A stretch of DNA of 42,267 nt, taken from contig JAVWIF010000011.1 in NCBI GenBank assembly GCA_036639635.1, positions 1-42,267 on the forward strand, read 5' to 3'. Below the pieces are notes generated by a model that saw nothing but the letters and a program-made list of their open reading frames with translations, was not told the origin of the DNA and searched no databases. The translations under genes were made by a program, and so were the position numbers. This document shows, piece after piece, positions 34,163 to 42,267 of the stretch (position 1 is the first letter of the stretch; the number at the start of each line of letters is the position of its first letter). The DNA is from JAVWIF01 sp036639635. GTDB taxonomy: Bacteria; Bacillota_I; Bacilli_A; Erysipelotrichales; Erysipelotrichaceae.

Positions 34163-35455
34163 TTATCCGTTGATAATTTCCATAATATTTTTATAATAAG
34201 TAAAGCGTTCATCTACGTATTGTAATGCTTCATAAGCAATACTTTTTGCTTTGTTTATATCAATATCTTTATAAACAGCAGCAAAACGATAATAAATATA
34301 ATCTTTAATTTGGTTATCTCTTAAGATATACCCATAGCATTCATCTCCATGTAAGAAATCACCATGTTTAATATATAAATCTGCACAATCAATTAATAGT
34401 TCCAATTGGAACTCTTCATACAAATCAGTATATTGAGATAATATCGCATATGCAAAATCTTCATAGAATTTAACATCGTCATATTGCCATGTTGGTAAGA
34501 TCTCCGTAGCAAATGCAAAGAAATGTTTTACAAAATCATGAACATCTGCACCAATAAGTGTTGAAATTTCTTTTGAATCAACTACATGTTTACGTTGTCC
34601 AATCATTAGTAACTTCTCACAAATTTTAAATTCTTTTAGATATTCTTTTGCATTTTTTTCATCATCTTTACTTACTTTAGTTTTCATTGATGCTTTCATT
34701 TCACTCTTGATTGTCGCAAAATCTTGTGCTTTCACATCAACAACATCCGCAACCTTTTCTAAAGTTACGCCTACTAGCTCAACATCAAATCCATCTTTTT
34801 CAAAATCAAAAGTTTTATCTAATAATTGATTGCCATCAATTATGTTTTTTTCAATTACTTTTAAATCTGATTCATCTAATAAAATACTCGCATAATCTTC
34901 AAATGTATGTAAAACTCCCATTGCTTGCATTTTAGCAATACACTCTTCTAATGAATATGCTTTAAATTTTGTTGCTTTCTTAGCTTCTGGTTTAGAAGCC
35001 GATACTTTTTTAGCTTTTGTAGTTGTTGCTTTTTTCTTCTCTTCTTTTACAACAGCTTTTTTCGCTGTTTTCACTTCTGTATTTTCTAATTTTTCTTGTT
35101 TAGCTGTTACAATCTTTTTAGGTTCTGGTTTTGCACTAATTTTTTCAGGTGCTTTTGCAGTTACTATTTTTTTAGCAGCAGGTTTTGCCGCAATCTTTTC
35201 TGGTGCTTTTGCTGTTGCTATTTTTTTAGCAGCGGGTTTTGCTGTGATTTTCTCTGGTGCTTTAGCACTCGCTATTTTTTTAGCTTCTGGGTTTGCACTA
35301 ATTTTTTTAGTCGTCTCTTGAGGTTCTGCGATTACTTTCTTTTCTTCCTTCTTAGCTTCTGGTTTTACAATAGAACTACTTACAGTGCTCACTTTTTTTT
35401 CAACAGTAGGTGTAGTAGGTTTCATAATCTTTTTCTTCATCGTTGTTTTTTTCAT
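34163..35455 (-). CDS. Lys/Ala/Pro-repeat protein with a helical C-terminal domain
   Basis: 430 residues, no signal peptide or membrane segment. The first ~165 residues are disordered, strongly basic and low in complexity, with three 18-residue repeats (64-117) of the form AKAPEKI-x-AKPAAKKI-x-T and a partial copy before them, like histone H1-type or nucleoid-binding tails. The remaining ~260 residues form an all-helical region with TPR-like spacing and no recognised family. The ATG follows GGAGGA on the minus strand. It could tether a helical scaffold to DNA, RNA or ribosomes through the basic tail, but the function is unknown. It is divergent from the htrA-like gene; a 17-bp inverted repeat overlaps its promoter region. 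Confidence 0.75.
   Translation of the reverse strand: MKKTTMKKKIMKPTTPTVEKKVSTVSSSIVKPEAKKEEKKVIAEPQETTKKISANPEAKKIASAKAPEKITAKPAAKKIATAKAPEKIAAKPAAKKIVTAKAPEKISAKPEPKKIVTAKQEKLENTEVKTAKKAVVKEEKKKATTTKAKKVSASKPEAKKATKFKAYSLEECIAKMQAMGVLHTFEDYASILLDESDLKVIEKNIIDGNQLLDKTFDFEKDGFDVELVGVTLEKVADVVDVKAQDFATIKSEMKASMKTKVSKDDEKNAKEYLKEFKICEKLLMIGQRKHVVDSKEISTLIGADVHDFVKHFFAFATEILPTWQYDDVKFYEDFAYAILSQYTDLYEEFQLELLIDCADLYIKHGDFLHGDECYGYILRDNQIKDYIYYRFAAVYKDIDINKAKSIAYEALQYVDERFTYYKNIMEIING
35105..35302 (-). repeat. 54-nt tandem coding repeats
   Basis: Three 18-codon units (residues 64-81, 82-99, 100-117) plus a 12-codon partial unit encode AKAPEKI/AKPAAKKI. A likely site of copy-number variation. Confidence 0.8.
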
Positions 35456-35553
35456 ATTTTTTCCTCCAACTTGTTTTTACTTCCTTCATACTTTCCATAA
35501 ATCAATCGAAAAATTATTGTCGTCAATGCAGTATCTATTCATACTACTTGTAT

Positions 35554-35562
35554 ATTATAGCA
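35554..35562 (-). promoter_or_regulatory. Extended -10 promoter of the repeat-protein gene
   Basis: Minus strand TG-C-TATAAT (TATAAT at 35554-35559). The -35 position falls in the left arm of the hairpin at 35571-35609 and does not match TTGACA, so an activator or the extended -10 would be needed. Confidence 0.55.
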
Positions 35563-35570
35563 CATTGGTT

Positions 35571-35609
35571 ATATAAGGGATACTTTTGTTAAAAAAGTAT
35601 CCCTTATAT
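35571..35609. promoter_or_regulatory. Perfect 17-bp inverted repeat between divergent genes
   Basis: Arms 35571-35587 and 35593-35609 (ATATAAGGGATACTTTT and its exact complement) around a 5-nt loop. It covers the -35 region of the minus-strand gene and lies just upstream of the TTGACA of htrA. It is a candidate operator, or a hairpin that insulates the two promoters. Confidence 0.6.
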
Positions 35610-35631
35610 TTGCGACAATAATCGCCATAAT

Positions 35632-35660
35632 TTGACAAATTATTTTATATTCAGTAAAAA
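35632..35660 (+). promoter_or_regulatory. Candidate promoter of htrA
   Basis: TTGACA (35632-35637), 17-bp spacer, TAAAAA (35655-35660): perfect -35, weak -10. A second option nearer the gene, TTGAGA with TAGCAT, is about equally weak. Confidence 0.35.
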
Positions 35661-35758
35661 AATGCATAGAATTCAGATGAAATTCACATAATTAGATTAT
35701 TTTTTTGAGATAATATGGGTGTATACTTAGCATCATAAGTAATCAGGAGGTCATAAGT

Positions 35759-37102
35759 ATGGAAAACTTGAATGAAGAAAACAACAACGAAGAAAAAAAA
35801 CCTATAAATAAGGAGGAACAACAAGAAAGTGTTATTCTTATGGGTGAAAATGGGTATTCTGAAACTATAGAAAAGCCAACTACACAAACAGATAAGATTC
35901 TAGAAAATAGTCAAGATCAAGAAAAACATACAGAAACAACAAATACCAGAAAGCGCAAGAAGAAAAGAGATTTTTCTTTTATAAAAAAACATCGTAATGC
36001 AACATTAATTGCAGGTTGCCTATTGTTATCTGTTGGTGGTGGATTTGGTGGTACTTTGCTTGCTTTATCACTTAATAAAACAAATACGAGTGGTACTGTT
36101 TTATATCAAGGAGTCACCAATACTACAAGCAATAAGAATGGTACTAGTGCCACTAACATGTCAATCAAAGATGTCGCAAACGCGACAATGAATAGCGTAG
36201 TAGAAATAAAAACAGAATCTGTATCTACTAATAGTTTCTTCCAACAAGCTGTACAATCTGGTGCTGGTAGTGGAGTTATCCTAAGTAAAGATGGCTATAT
36301 TGTTACCAACAACCATGTGATTAACGGAGCAAATAAAGTTTCTGTCGCTACAAAAGATGGCAAAAAATACGATGCCAAACTAATTGGAAGTGATGCGGCT
36401 ACTGATTTAGCTGTCATTAAAATAGAAACAACTGACCTAATACCAGTTGTCTTAGGTGAATCAAGTAAGCTAGAAGTTGGTGATAATGCCATTGCTATTG
36501 GTAACCCTTTAGGTGAATTAGGTGGAACGGTAACCACAGGAATCATATCAGCGCTAGATCGTGCCATTACAATTGATAATCAAACCATGCATTTATTACA
36601 GACAAATGCGGCCATTAACCCAGGTAATTCTGGCGGTGGATTATTCAATGATCAAGGTCAATTAATTGGTATTGTAAATGCTAAATCTGGTGGTGAAAAT
36701 ATCGAAGGTTTAGGTTTTGCCATTCCTATTGATCGTGCAAAAACAATCATAACCAATTTAATCGAAAATGGGTATGTTAAAGATCGTGCTTCTTTAGGTG
36801 TTACATTGACCTTAGGTGGTTCTTCTAATCCATTTGCCCAAGAAAAAGAAAGTCAACAAGTATATATTTATAAAGTTTCAGAAGGAAAAGCTGCGGATAA
36901 AGCTGGTTTAAAAGCAGGTGATCAAATTCTAAAAATCGACAACGAAAAAGTTACTACAATTAGTAATGTTACCAATGTAATTAATGCTCATAAACCTGGT
37001 GATAGTGTTAAATTAAGCATTCTACGTGATAGTGAAACGAAAGTTATCTCTGTAACCTTAGGAGTTAGCGAGCCTACTCAAACCCAACAAAAAGAAGGAT
37101 AG
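35759..37102 (+). CDS. htrA: HtrA/DegP-type membrane serine protease
   Basis: 447 residues. A long acidic, Gln-rich cytoplasmic tail (1-62) and a basic stretch RKRKKKR come before one membrane helix (about 81-105). The trypsin-like protease domain has H186 (TNNHVI), D216 (ATDLAV) and S291 (NPGNSGGG), and one PDZ domain ends the protein (about 335-435). Family role: degradation and quality control of misfolded proteins at the outer face of the membrane. The ATG lies 8 nt after AGGAGG. It is divergent from the repeat-protein gene and convergent with malQ. In Firmicutes such genes are often under cell-envelope stress control; here a 17-bp inverted repeat lies upstream. Confidence 0.93.
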   Translation: MENLNEENNNEEKKPINKEEQQESVILMGENGYSETIEKPTTQTDKILENSQDQEKHTETTNTRKRKKKRDFSFIKKHRNATLIAGCLLLSVGGGFGGTLLALSLNKTNTSGTVLYQGVTNTTSNKNGTSATNMSIKDVANATMNSVVEIKTESVSTNSFFQQAVQSGAGSGVILSKDGYIVTNNHVINGANKVSVATKDGKKYDAKLIGSDAATDLAVIKIETTDLIPVVLGESSKLEVGDNAIAIGNPLGELGGTVTTGIISALDRAITIDNQTMHLLQTNAAINPGNSGGGLFNDQGQLIGIVNAKSGGENIEGLGFAIPIDRAKTIITNLIENGYVKDRASLGVTLTLGGSSNPFAQEKESQQVYIYKVSEGKAADKAGLKAGDQILKIDNEKVTTISNVTNVINAHKPGDSVKLSILRDSETKVISVTLGVSEPTQTQQKEG

Positions 37103-37103
37103 T

Positions 37104-37138
37104 AAAAACCAAAGGATTTCAATCCCTTGGTTTTTTTT
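37104..37138. terminator. Terminator between htrA and malQ
   Basis: ACCAAAGGAT-TTCA-ATCCCTTGGT with one mismatch, A-run on the left and eight T on the right. Strong for htrA and possibly for malQ too. Confidence 0.88.
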
Positions 37139-37139
37139 G

Positions 37140-38612
37140 TCAATATCGTTTATTTAAGGCAATCATTTCTCCTAAACTTGGTAATAAATTATATACATCT
37201 TTTAAATTTTTTAATTTCCATTCCCAGTTAGGTGAACCAATCGTACTTGGTGTATTGATTCTTCCCTCTTCTTTCACTCCTAAGATATCTTGCACAGGTA
37301 GTATAACCACCTCTGCTTTACTTTCTAAACAATAACGGATAATTAATTCATGAAAGGTCCGATTTTCATATCCTAAATTATGAAAGAACCTCCGTAATGA
37401 TATTTTTTGATTTTGGGTTAACGTTTGATAATATCCTTCTAACGTATTATTATCATGCGTACCTGTATATAGAATTACTTTTTCTTTTCTACTTTTCTTT
37501 AATTGTTTTGGAGTAAGTTCAAATTGTAAAACATTCATTCCTAGTAATAAATAATGATCTCTTAGTTTACCAACCTGTTTTCTTAAGTCTCCTAAATCCT
37601 CAGCAATAATATGAATAGAAGGCATTCGTCGATATAATTCATCAAAGAATTCATAGGAAGGTCCTAACACCCATTCTCCTTCTTTCGCACTAGGACAACT
37701 TGCAGGTATTTTCCAATACGTATCAAATGCTCGAAAATGGTCCAACCTTAAAATATCAAAATATTGATCATTCCAAGCCAGTCGTTGCATCCAGAAATCA
37801 AAACGGTTATTACTCATCACTTTCCAATTATAAATAGGATTTCCCCAACGTTGCCCATCATCACTAAAGTAATCAGGTGGTACCCCAGCTACAAATATTG
37901 GTTTTACCTCAGCATTCAATAAGAAATCTTCTTGATTTTGCCATACATCTGCACTATCTAATCCAACATAAAATGGAATATCGCCCATAATCTGTACATG
38001 GTGCTCATTGGCATATGTCTTAATATCTTGCCATTGCTTATAGAAAATAAATTGAATAAACTGTTCATAATTTATTTGTTCTTCTAAACCTTTTAATGAA
38101 AATTTTCGGTTTTTTATCCACTCTTTTTCATCTTTATTCCATTCTGTCCATGACTGCATACCATTCTTCTTTTTCAAAGTGATAAACACTGCATATGGAT
38201 AAAGCCATTGTGCACTTGAACAGAATAATTGATATTCGCTTTCAAATTTATCAAATGTTTTCAAAAAAACTTTATATGCTTTCTTAAGATATGGTTCTTT
38301 AAATTCACGTACTCCTTGATAATCAACACATTCTGAGAATTTATTAAAGTTACGAATAGAGCTTTGCTTTAGCAAGCCATAATCTGCTAACGTATCCACA
38401 CTAATATAAACTTCATCTCCTGCATAAGAAGAGAGTGGTTGATAAGGAGAATTTCCATATCCCAAAGCATTTAACGGTAGTATTTGCCATATTTTAATAT
38501 GCTGTTTGCTAATTGCATCAATTAAGCGAAACGTATGTTTTCCAAAGTCTCCGATTCCTTGATTACCTGGTAGTGATGAAATTGGAAATAAAATTCCTAC
38601 ACTTCGTTCCAT
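37140..38612 (-). CDS. malQ: 4-alpha-glucanotransferase (amylomaltase)
   Basis: 490 residues, GH77. Catalytic residues are all present: nucleophile D291 in RLDHFRAFDTYW, acid/base E338 in IIAEDLGDL, and D387 in TGTHDNNT. It opens with the family's ERSVGILFPISSLPG and has PLNALGYGNSPYQPLSSYAG. It transfers maltodextrin segments and works with phosphorylase in glycogen or maltodextrin use. The start chosen is ATG 38612, with GGAGGG 8 nt upstream; a longer frame up to 38699 runs into the end of glgP in another frame and lacks a ribosome binding site. It begins 13 nt after glgP, so both form one operon. Confidence 0.95.
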   Translation of the reverse strand: MERSVGILFPISSLPGNQGIGDFGKHTFRLIDAISKQHIKIWQILPLNALGYGNSPYQPLSSYAGDEVYISVDTLADYGLLKQSSIRNFNKFSECVDYQGVREFKEPYLKKAYKVFLKTFDKFESEYQLFCSSAQWLYPYAVFITLKKKNGMQSWTEWNKDEKEWIKNRKFSLKGLEEQINYEQFIQFIFYKQWQDIKTYANEHHVQIMGDIPFYVGLDSADVWQNQEDFLLNAEVKPIFVAGVPPDYFSDDGQRWGNPIYNWKVMSNNRFDFWMQRLAWNDQYFDILRLDHFRAFDTYWKIPASCPSAKEGEWVLGPSYEFFDELYRRMPSIHIIAEDLGDLRKQVGKLRDHYLLLGMNVLQFELTPKQLKKSRKEKVILYTGTHDNNTLEGYYQTLTQNQKISLRRFFHNLGYENRTFHELIIRYCLESKAEVVILPVQDILGVKEEGRINTPSTIGSPNWEWKLKNLKDVYNLLPSLGEMIALNKRY

Positions 38613-38625
38613 ACTTTCTTCCCTC

Positions 38626-40893
38626 CTAACGTAGGTTCCATATATCTTCATTATATTCCTTAATTGTTCGATCACTTGAGAAGAATCCACTATTCGCAAT
38701 ATTTAGTAGCATCTTCTTACTCCAAGCATAGCGATCTTCATAATCCTCTAACATTGTTTCTTTACTAGTGATATAATCATTTAAATCTAATAAGGTCATA
38801 AACCAATCTTTATTCAATAATTCTTGATAAAATCTTTTTAAAGAAGTCTTATTACCAACACGTAACATATCTTTACTTATTAAGAAATCAACCAATTCTT
38901 TTATATGTTCATCTTCCTCATAATATGTTTTAGAAATATAATCTTTATTCTCATAGTGTGCAATTACTTGTTCACTACTCTCTCCAAAAATATAAATATT
39001 TTCTTCTCCAACTAAGTCAGCTATTTCCACGTTAGCACCATCACGTGTACCTAATGTAAGTGCTCCATTTAACATAAATTTCATATTCCCTGTTCCACTT
39101 GCTTCTTTACTAGCTAGTGATATTTGTTCTGATATATCACTAGCAGGAACAACTAGTTCTGCTTCACTTACATTGTAGTTTTCAATAAAACAAAGTTGTA
39201 AATATTTAGATACATCCTTATCTTCTTTAATCAGTTCACCTAAACATAATAATACGTGTATAATATCTTTTGCAGTTGTATAGGCTGGCGCGGCTTTTGC
39301 TCCAAAGATAAAGACAATAGGACGCTTTGGTACGAGTCCCTTTTTAATTTCCAAGTACTTATGAATAATATACAAGGCATTCATCTGTTGGCGTTTGTAT
39401 TCGTGCAAACGTTTTACCTGTGTATCAAATATCGCATCTTTTAAAATATGAATATCTTGTTTCTTTTCAATATGAGCAATCCATTCTTCTTTTTTCTCTT
39501 GTTTAATTTCTAATAAACGATGTAACAAACGTGCATCATCACCATAATTTATCAAGTTTTTAAGTACACTAGCATCCTCTAAAAATTCTTTACCTACAAG
39601 TTTTATAATATAAGATGTTAATTGTGGATTACACGCATATAACCAACGGCGAAAAGTAATCCCATTTGTTTTGTTATTAAACTTGTCAGGATACATTTCA
39701 TAGAAATCATGAAGTTCACTATCTTTGAGTATTTGTGTATGGATTGCCGCAACGCCGTTTACACTTTTACCAAAATGAATATCCATATGTGCCATATGCA
39801 CATTTTGATCTTTATCAATAATTTGAATTTTCTCTACACTACTTTTTTGGTTAACAAGCGCATCTAATGTTTCAATAATAGGTAACAAAGTAGGTACTAC
39901 CTTTTTTAAATAGTCGATTGGCCACGTTTCTAGTGCTTCCGCCAAAATTGTATGGTTGGTATATGCACAAGTCTCTTTAACTATTTTAATAGCATCTTTC
40001 ATTAAAATTCCTTCTAGCATTAACAAACGAATCAACTCTGGTATTACTAAAGAGGGATGTGTATCATTAATCTGAATCATCACATGTTGTGCTAAATCAT
40101 TAAGGTCGTAGCCTTTTTCTTTACAATCTTCAAGAATCATTTGAGCACCACAAGACACCATAAAATACTGTTGGTAAATCCTTAAAAGTCTTCCCTCTTC
40201 ATCACTATCATCTGGATAAAGAAACAACGTTAAGTTCTTTTCAATATCAGTTTTATCAAAGCTTATCCCTTTTTTTACTATTGTTTCATCAACACTTTCA
40301 ACATCAAATAAATGTAACGTATTCTTTTTACCATGATATCCTAATACATCCATATCATAACAAATCGCTTTTAAACTAAAGTTAGGGAAAGAAACCATAT
40401 ACTCTTGTTTACGTTTAGAAAACCAGCTATTATCTTGCATCCATGTATTTGGCACTTCTATTTGTTCATTTTTTAAAAAACGTTGTTCAAATAAACCTAA
40501 ATGATAATATAATCCAATACCATCTCCATAAAGATTTAAGCTTGCTATACTATCTAAAAAACAAGCGGCTAATCTCCCCAATCCTCCATTTCCCAAAGAA
40601 GGTTCTTTTTCAAGATCTTGTAAGTCCTTAAAACTAAACCCGTTTTCCTCAACTACTGCTTTTACGTCTTCAAGTATATGCATATTTAATAAATTACTTG
40701 TTAACATTTTTCCTAACAAAAACTCTGCAGAAATATAGTAAAGTTTTTTATCTCCTGTAACTTTAGGAACTTCCTTGCTCTTATTTAATGTAAGTTCAAA
40801 TACACAATCATATACATCTTCTAATGTAATCACCGTTTTATTTTTCTTTTTTTCTTGTATTGCTTTTTCTAATTTTTCCTTAATCGTTATCAT
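38626..40893 (-). CDS. glgP: Glycogen/maltodextrin phosphorylase
   Basis: 755 residues, GT35. The pyridoxal-phosphate lysine is K605 in GTGNMKFMLNGALTLGTRDGANVEI. EPSLGNGGLGRLAACFLDS, INDTHPSLVIPEL and the FGAKAAPAYTTAKDII segment are typical. It releases glucose-1-phosphate from alpha-1,4-glucans. The length is slightly short for the family (about 750-850), which fits bacterial enzymes without long regulatory N-termini. The ATG follows AAGGAGTACTT. It heads the glgP-malQ operon; a cre-like site 23-37 nt upstream suggests carbon catabolite control. Confidence 0.96.
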   Translation of the reverse strand: MITIKEKLEKAIQEKKKNKTVITLEDVYDCVFELTLNKSKEVPKVTGDKKLYYISAEFLLGKMLTSNLLNMHILEDVKAVVEENGFSFKDLQDLEKEPSLGNGGLGRLAACFLDSIASLNLYGDGIGLYYHLGLFEQRFLKNEQIEVPNTWMQDNSWFSKRKQEYMVSFPNFSLKAICYDMDVLGYHGKKNTLHLFDVESVDETIVKKGISFDKTDIEKNLTLFLYPDDSDEEGRLLRIYQQYFMVSCGAQMILEDCKEKGYDLNDLAQHVMIQINDTHPSLVIPELIRLLMLEGILMKDAIKIVKETCAYTNHTILAEALETWPIDYLKKVVPTLLPIIETLDALVNQKSSVEKIQIIDKDQNVHMAHMDIHFGKSVNGVAAIHTQILKDSELHDFYEMYPDKFNNKTNGITFRRWLYACNPQLTSYIIKLVGKEFLEDASVLKNLINYGDDARLLHRLLEIKQEKKEEWIAHIEKKQDIHILKDAIFDTQVKRLHEYKRQQMNALYIIHKYLEIKKGLVPKRPIVFIFGAKAAPAYTTAKDIIHVLLCLGELIKEDKDVSKYLQLCFIENYNVSEAELVVPASDISEQISLASKEASGTGNMKFMLNGALTLGTRDGANVEIADLVGEENIYIFGESSEQVIAHYENKDYISKTYYEEDEHIKELVDFLISKDMLRVGNKTSLKRFYQELLNKDWFMTLLDLNDYITSKETMLEDYEDRYAWSKKMLLNIANSGFFSSDRTIKEYNEDIWNLR

Positions 40894-40915
40894 AAGTACT
40901 CCTTTTTCTTCATAA

Positions 40916-40960
40916 TGTAAGCGTTTATCATTGTACCTATTTTAACACAAAACAAGGCAA
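40916..40960 (-). promoter_or_regulatory. glgP promoter with a CcpA cre-like site
   Basis: TGTAAGCGTTTATCA (40916-40930) matches the core of the CcpA cre consensus TGNAANCGNTNNCA with one base inserted near its 3' end. A -10-like TACAAT (minus, 40930-40935) abuts it, with a possible -35 TTGCCT (40955-40960) 19 bp away. The cre-like site would sit over the start of transcription, where CcpA represses. Confidence 0.5.
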
Positions 40961-41061
40961 ATTTATGCCTAAATTACATAAAAATACTCTTTTCGCATCA
41001 TTTCAGAGCGCTCTTTTTACAATATCCTATTAAATTAGAGTTATATTTCATTTATAAACAA

Positions 41062-41087
41062 TAAAAAAGAAGGAAACGCTTCCTCCT
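41062..41087 (-). terminator. Terminator of the ZIP transporter gene
   Basis: Minus strand AGGAGGAA-GCGT-TTCCTTCT followed by a T-run; one G-U pair in the 8-bp stem. Confidence 0.8.
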
Positions 41088-41106
41088 AATTTGTCATATA
41101 AGACTC

Positions 41107-41904
41107 TTAGCCTAACGCAACATCCATGACCATCATAATTAAAAAGCCAATGAGAACACCGGCTGTTCCGGCATGAGAGTGTTCATTTAAATGTGCTTCA
41201 GGAATTAATTCTTCTACAACTACAAACATCATAGCACCTGCTGCAAATGACAATAACCAAGGCATTACAATAGTTGCACTTCCAGCAATTGCCACTGTTA
41301 GAATCCCTGCAATTGGTTCTACTATCCCACTTAAACTTCCATAAATAAAAGATTTCATTTTACTACAACCTTCTTTACGTAATGGTAAAGAAATCGCAGC
41401 TCCTTCAGGAAAGTTTTGTAATCCGATACCAATTGCTAATGCAATTGCTCCTGCAAGAGTTATAGAAGCCCCTGCTTGTGCACTAAGTGCAAACGCAAGA
41501 CCTACAGCCATTCCTTCAGGAATGTTGTGTAATGTAACAGCAAACACTAATAACGTCGTTCTTTTTAATGAAGAGCTAGGACCTTCAGGACTCTCACTAC
41601 CAGGATGTAAATGTGGCAATACTTTATCAAGACCTAATAGGAACAAACACCCAAGAATGAAACCACCAGTGGCAGGTAACCACTCAAGCATTCCTAAAGA
41701 TTTTGCTTGTTCCATAGAAGGAATCAATAAGCTCCAAACAGACGCTGCTATCATGACACCTGCCGCAAATCCCAAAAATGAAGATTGTATTGTTTGTTTC
41801 ATATCTTTTTTAAATAAGAAGACAGTAGCTGCTCCTAATGTTGTTAATAAAAAGGTAAAACCTGTACCTAGTGCTGCTAATATATATGGATTTGATATAT
41901 TCAT
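41107..41904 (-). CDS. ZIP family divalent metal transporter
   Basis: 265 residues with about eight hydrophobic helices. The paired metal-binding helices are clear: TLHNIPEGMAVG and LQNFPEGAAIS. A His-containing loop (LPHLHPGSE) and EELIPEAHLNEHSH lie where ZIP proteins have metal-gathering residues. It should import zinc or a similar divalent ion down its gradient, as in the ZupT-type branch. ATG 41904 is chosen (AGGTGA 6 nt upstream); the longer frame to 41946 covers the promoter, whose TATAAT lies on the minus strand at 41926-41931. The terminator at 41062 ends it as a single gene. Confidence 0.9.
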   Translation of the reverse strand: MNISNPYILAALGTGFTFLLTTLGAATVFLFKKDMKQTIQSSFLGFAAGVMIAASVWSLLIPSMEQAKSLGMLEWLPATGGFILGCLFLLGLDKVLPHLHPGSESPEGPSSSLKRTTLLVFAVTLHNIPEGMAVGLAFALSAQAGASITLAGAIALAIGIGLQNFPEGAAISLPLRKEGCSKMKSFIYGSLSGIVEPIAGILTVAIAGSATIVMPWLLSFAAGAMMFVVVEELIPEAHLNEHSHAGTAGVLIGFLIMMVMDVALG

Positions 41905-41925
41905 TTTTTCACCTACTTTTTCTAT

Positions 41926-41931
41926 ATTATA
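41926..41931 (-). promoter_or_regulatory. -10 element of the ZIP gene
   Basis: Minus strand TATAAT about 22 nt before the ATG; no clear -35. Confidence 0.45.
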
Positions 41932-41967
41932 ATAGCAATCTATCAAATAAGCTATTCATATGATTAG

Positions 41968-41989
41968 AAAAAAAGGCATTACGCCTTTT
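41968..41989 (-). terminator. Terminator of the PocR-domain gene
   Basis: Minus strand AAAAGGC-GTAAT-GCCTTTTTTT overlapping the last codons of the gene. Confidence 0.85.
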
Positions 41990-42267
41990 CTTTATTCACG
42001 ATAAAATGATATGTTAATAAACTCTTCAGAAGTTCAACAGATGCATGCATCTGTTGTGTATCCATCGTTTGGATAACGTTAAAGTTTGACAGTAACATTT
42101 CTTCATTCAATTGATATTCATTTGCTAAATATTTTGCCCATTCATTTGCTTCTTCTTTTTGTTTCGCACCAAGAATACCTTCTGAAACAATCACACAATG
42201 AAAGTTATCTTGGTTAAATGGTAATGCCCATTTAATTAAACCCGCATGACAAGAATAAATACATTCT
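41979..42267 (-). CDS. PocR-type sensory domain protein, C-terminal part
   Basis: The frame is open from the right edge of the window to the stop at 41979, giving at least 96 residues; a GTG at 42194 could be taken for a start but has no merit as one. The edge part reads YSCHAGLIKWALPFN, then VIVSEGILGAKQKEEA, which matches the C-terminal half of the PocR ligand-binding domain (CHAGL...P...GQ-type pattern). PocR domains sense small organic ligands such as 1,2-propanediol in the founding case. The protein ends soon after the domain, so no C-terminal AraC-type DNA-binding domain follows; any effector domain must be upstream, outside the window. Confidence 0.6.
   Translation of the reverse strand, partial: ECIYSCHAGLIKWALPFNQDNFHCVIVSEGILGAKQKEEANEWAKYLANEYQLNEEMLLSNFNVIQTMDTQQMHASVELLKSLLTYHFIVNKEKA

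Noticed and set aside
41071..41084. AGGAAACGCTTCCT resembles a CcpA cre site
   Set aside because: It is the stem-loop of the ZIP-gene terminator, about 180 bp from the glgP start; symmetry explains the resemblance. The site at 40916 is better placed.

Overview
The window is AT-rich, gene-dense DNA from a low-GC Gram-positive bacterium (Bacillota). Evidence includes strong AGGAGG-type ribosome binding sites, TTG and GTG starts, a genome-encoded CCA on tRNA-Glu, a CcpA-like cre site, an ECF sigma/RsgI-like pair, a lipobox solute-binding protein and hybrid kinases of the 'EFLSRxSHEIRTPMNAIIGM' type. A gut-type Erysipelotrichia-like or clostridial lineage would fit, but no rRNA or marker gene fixes the genus. 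Two gene units carry promoter-like sequences that resemble mother-cell sporulation promoters, so the organism may form spores.

Left part (1-10.4 kb, minus strand): one tightly overlapping operon. It reads a 29-codon leader ORF, a 1154-aa protein REC-GGDEF(degenerate)-EAL-PAS-REC-GGDEF-CysPAS, two PAS-rich hybrid histidine kinases, and a free HPt protein. This looks like a complete phosphorelay whose only visible output is cyclic-di-GMP metabolism. From 10.4 to 15.3 kb (plus strand) come an ECF sigma factor with an RsgI-type membrane anti-sigma factor, then a 942-aa PAS/GGDEF protein that shares sensor modules with the kinases.

Middle (15.2-25.6 kb): a fluoride riboswitch with its own terminator precedes a cation:proton antiporter. 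A TetR regulator follows, with an operator-like palindrome at its own promoter and a matching one before three small membrane-protein genes, one of which is DUF2871. Next are two paralogous ~790-aa DUF11-repeat proteins (minus strand) and a 92-aa protein that matches their C-terminal helical domain. Both units share a promoter-like block and a 5' hairpin. A CNNM/CBS/CorC-type transporter gene sits between them.

Right part (25.7-42.3 kb): a HAD phosphatase with a cytoplasmic GH13 enzyme fused to DUF1653; a solute-binding lipoprotein overlapping a membrane Cache-HAMP-GGDEF-EAL protein; a YeiH-type exporter; tRNA-Glu(UUC); a Lys/Ala/Pro-repeat protein divergent from an HtrA protease; the glgP-malQ glycogen/maltodextrin operon behind a cre-like site; a ZIP metal transporter; and the C-terminal part of a PocR-domain protein running off the right edge.

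The main theme is c-di-GMP signalling: three GGDEF proteins, two with EAL, plus a phosphorelay. Alpha-glucan metabolism and surface-protein genes make up much of the remainder. No IS elements, prophage genes or CRISPR arrays were seen.
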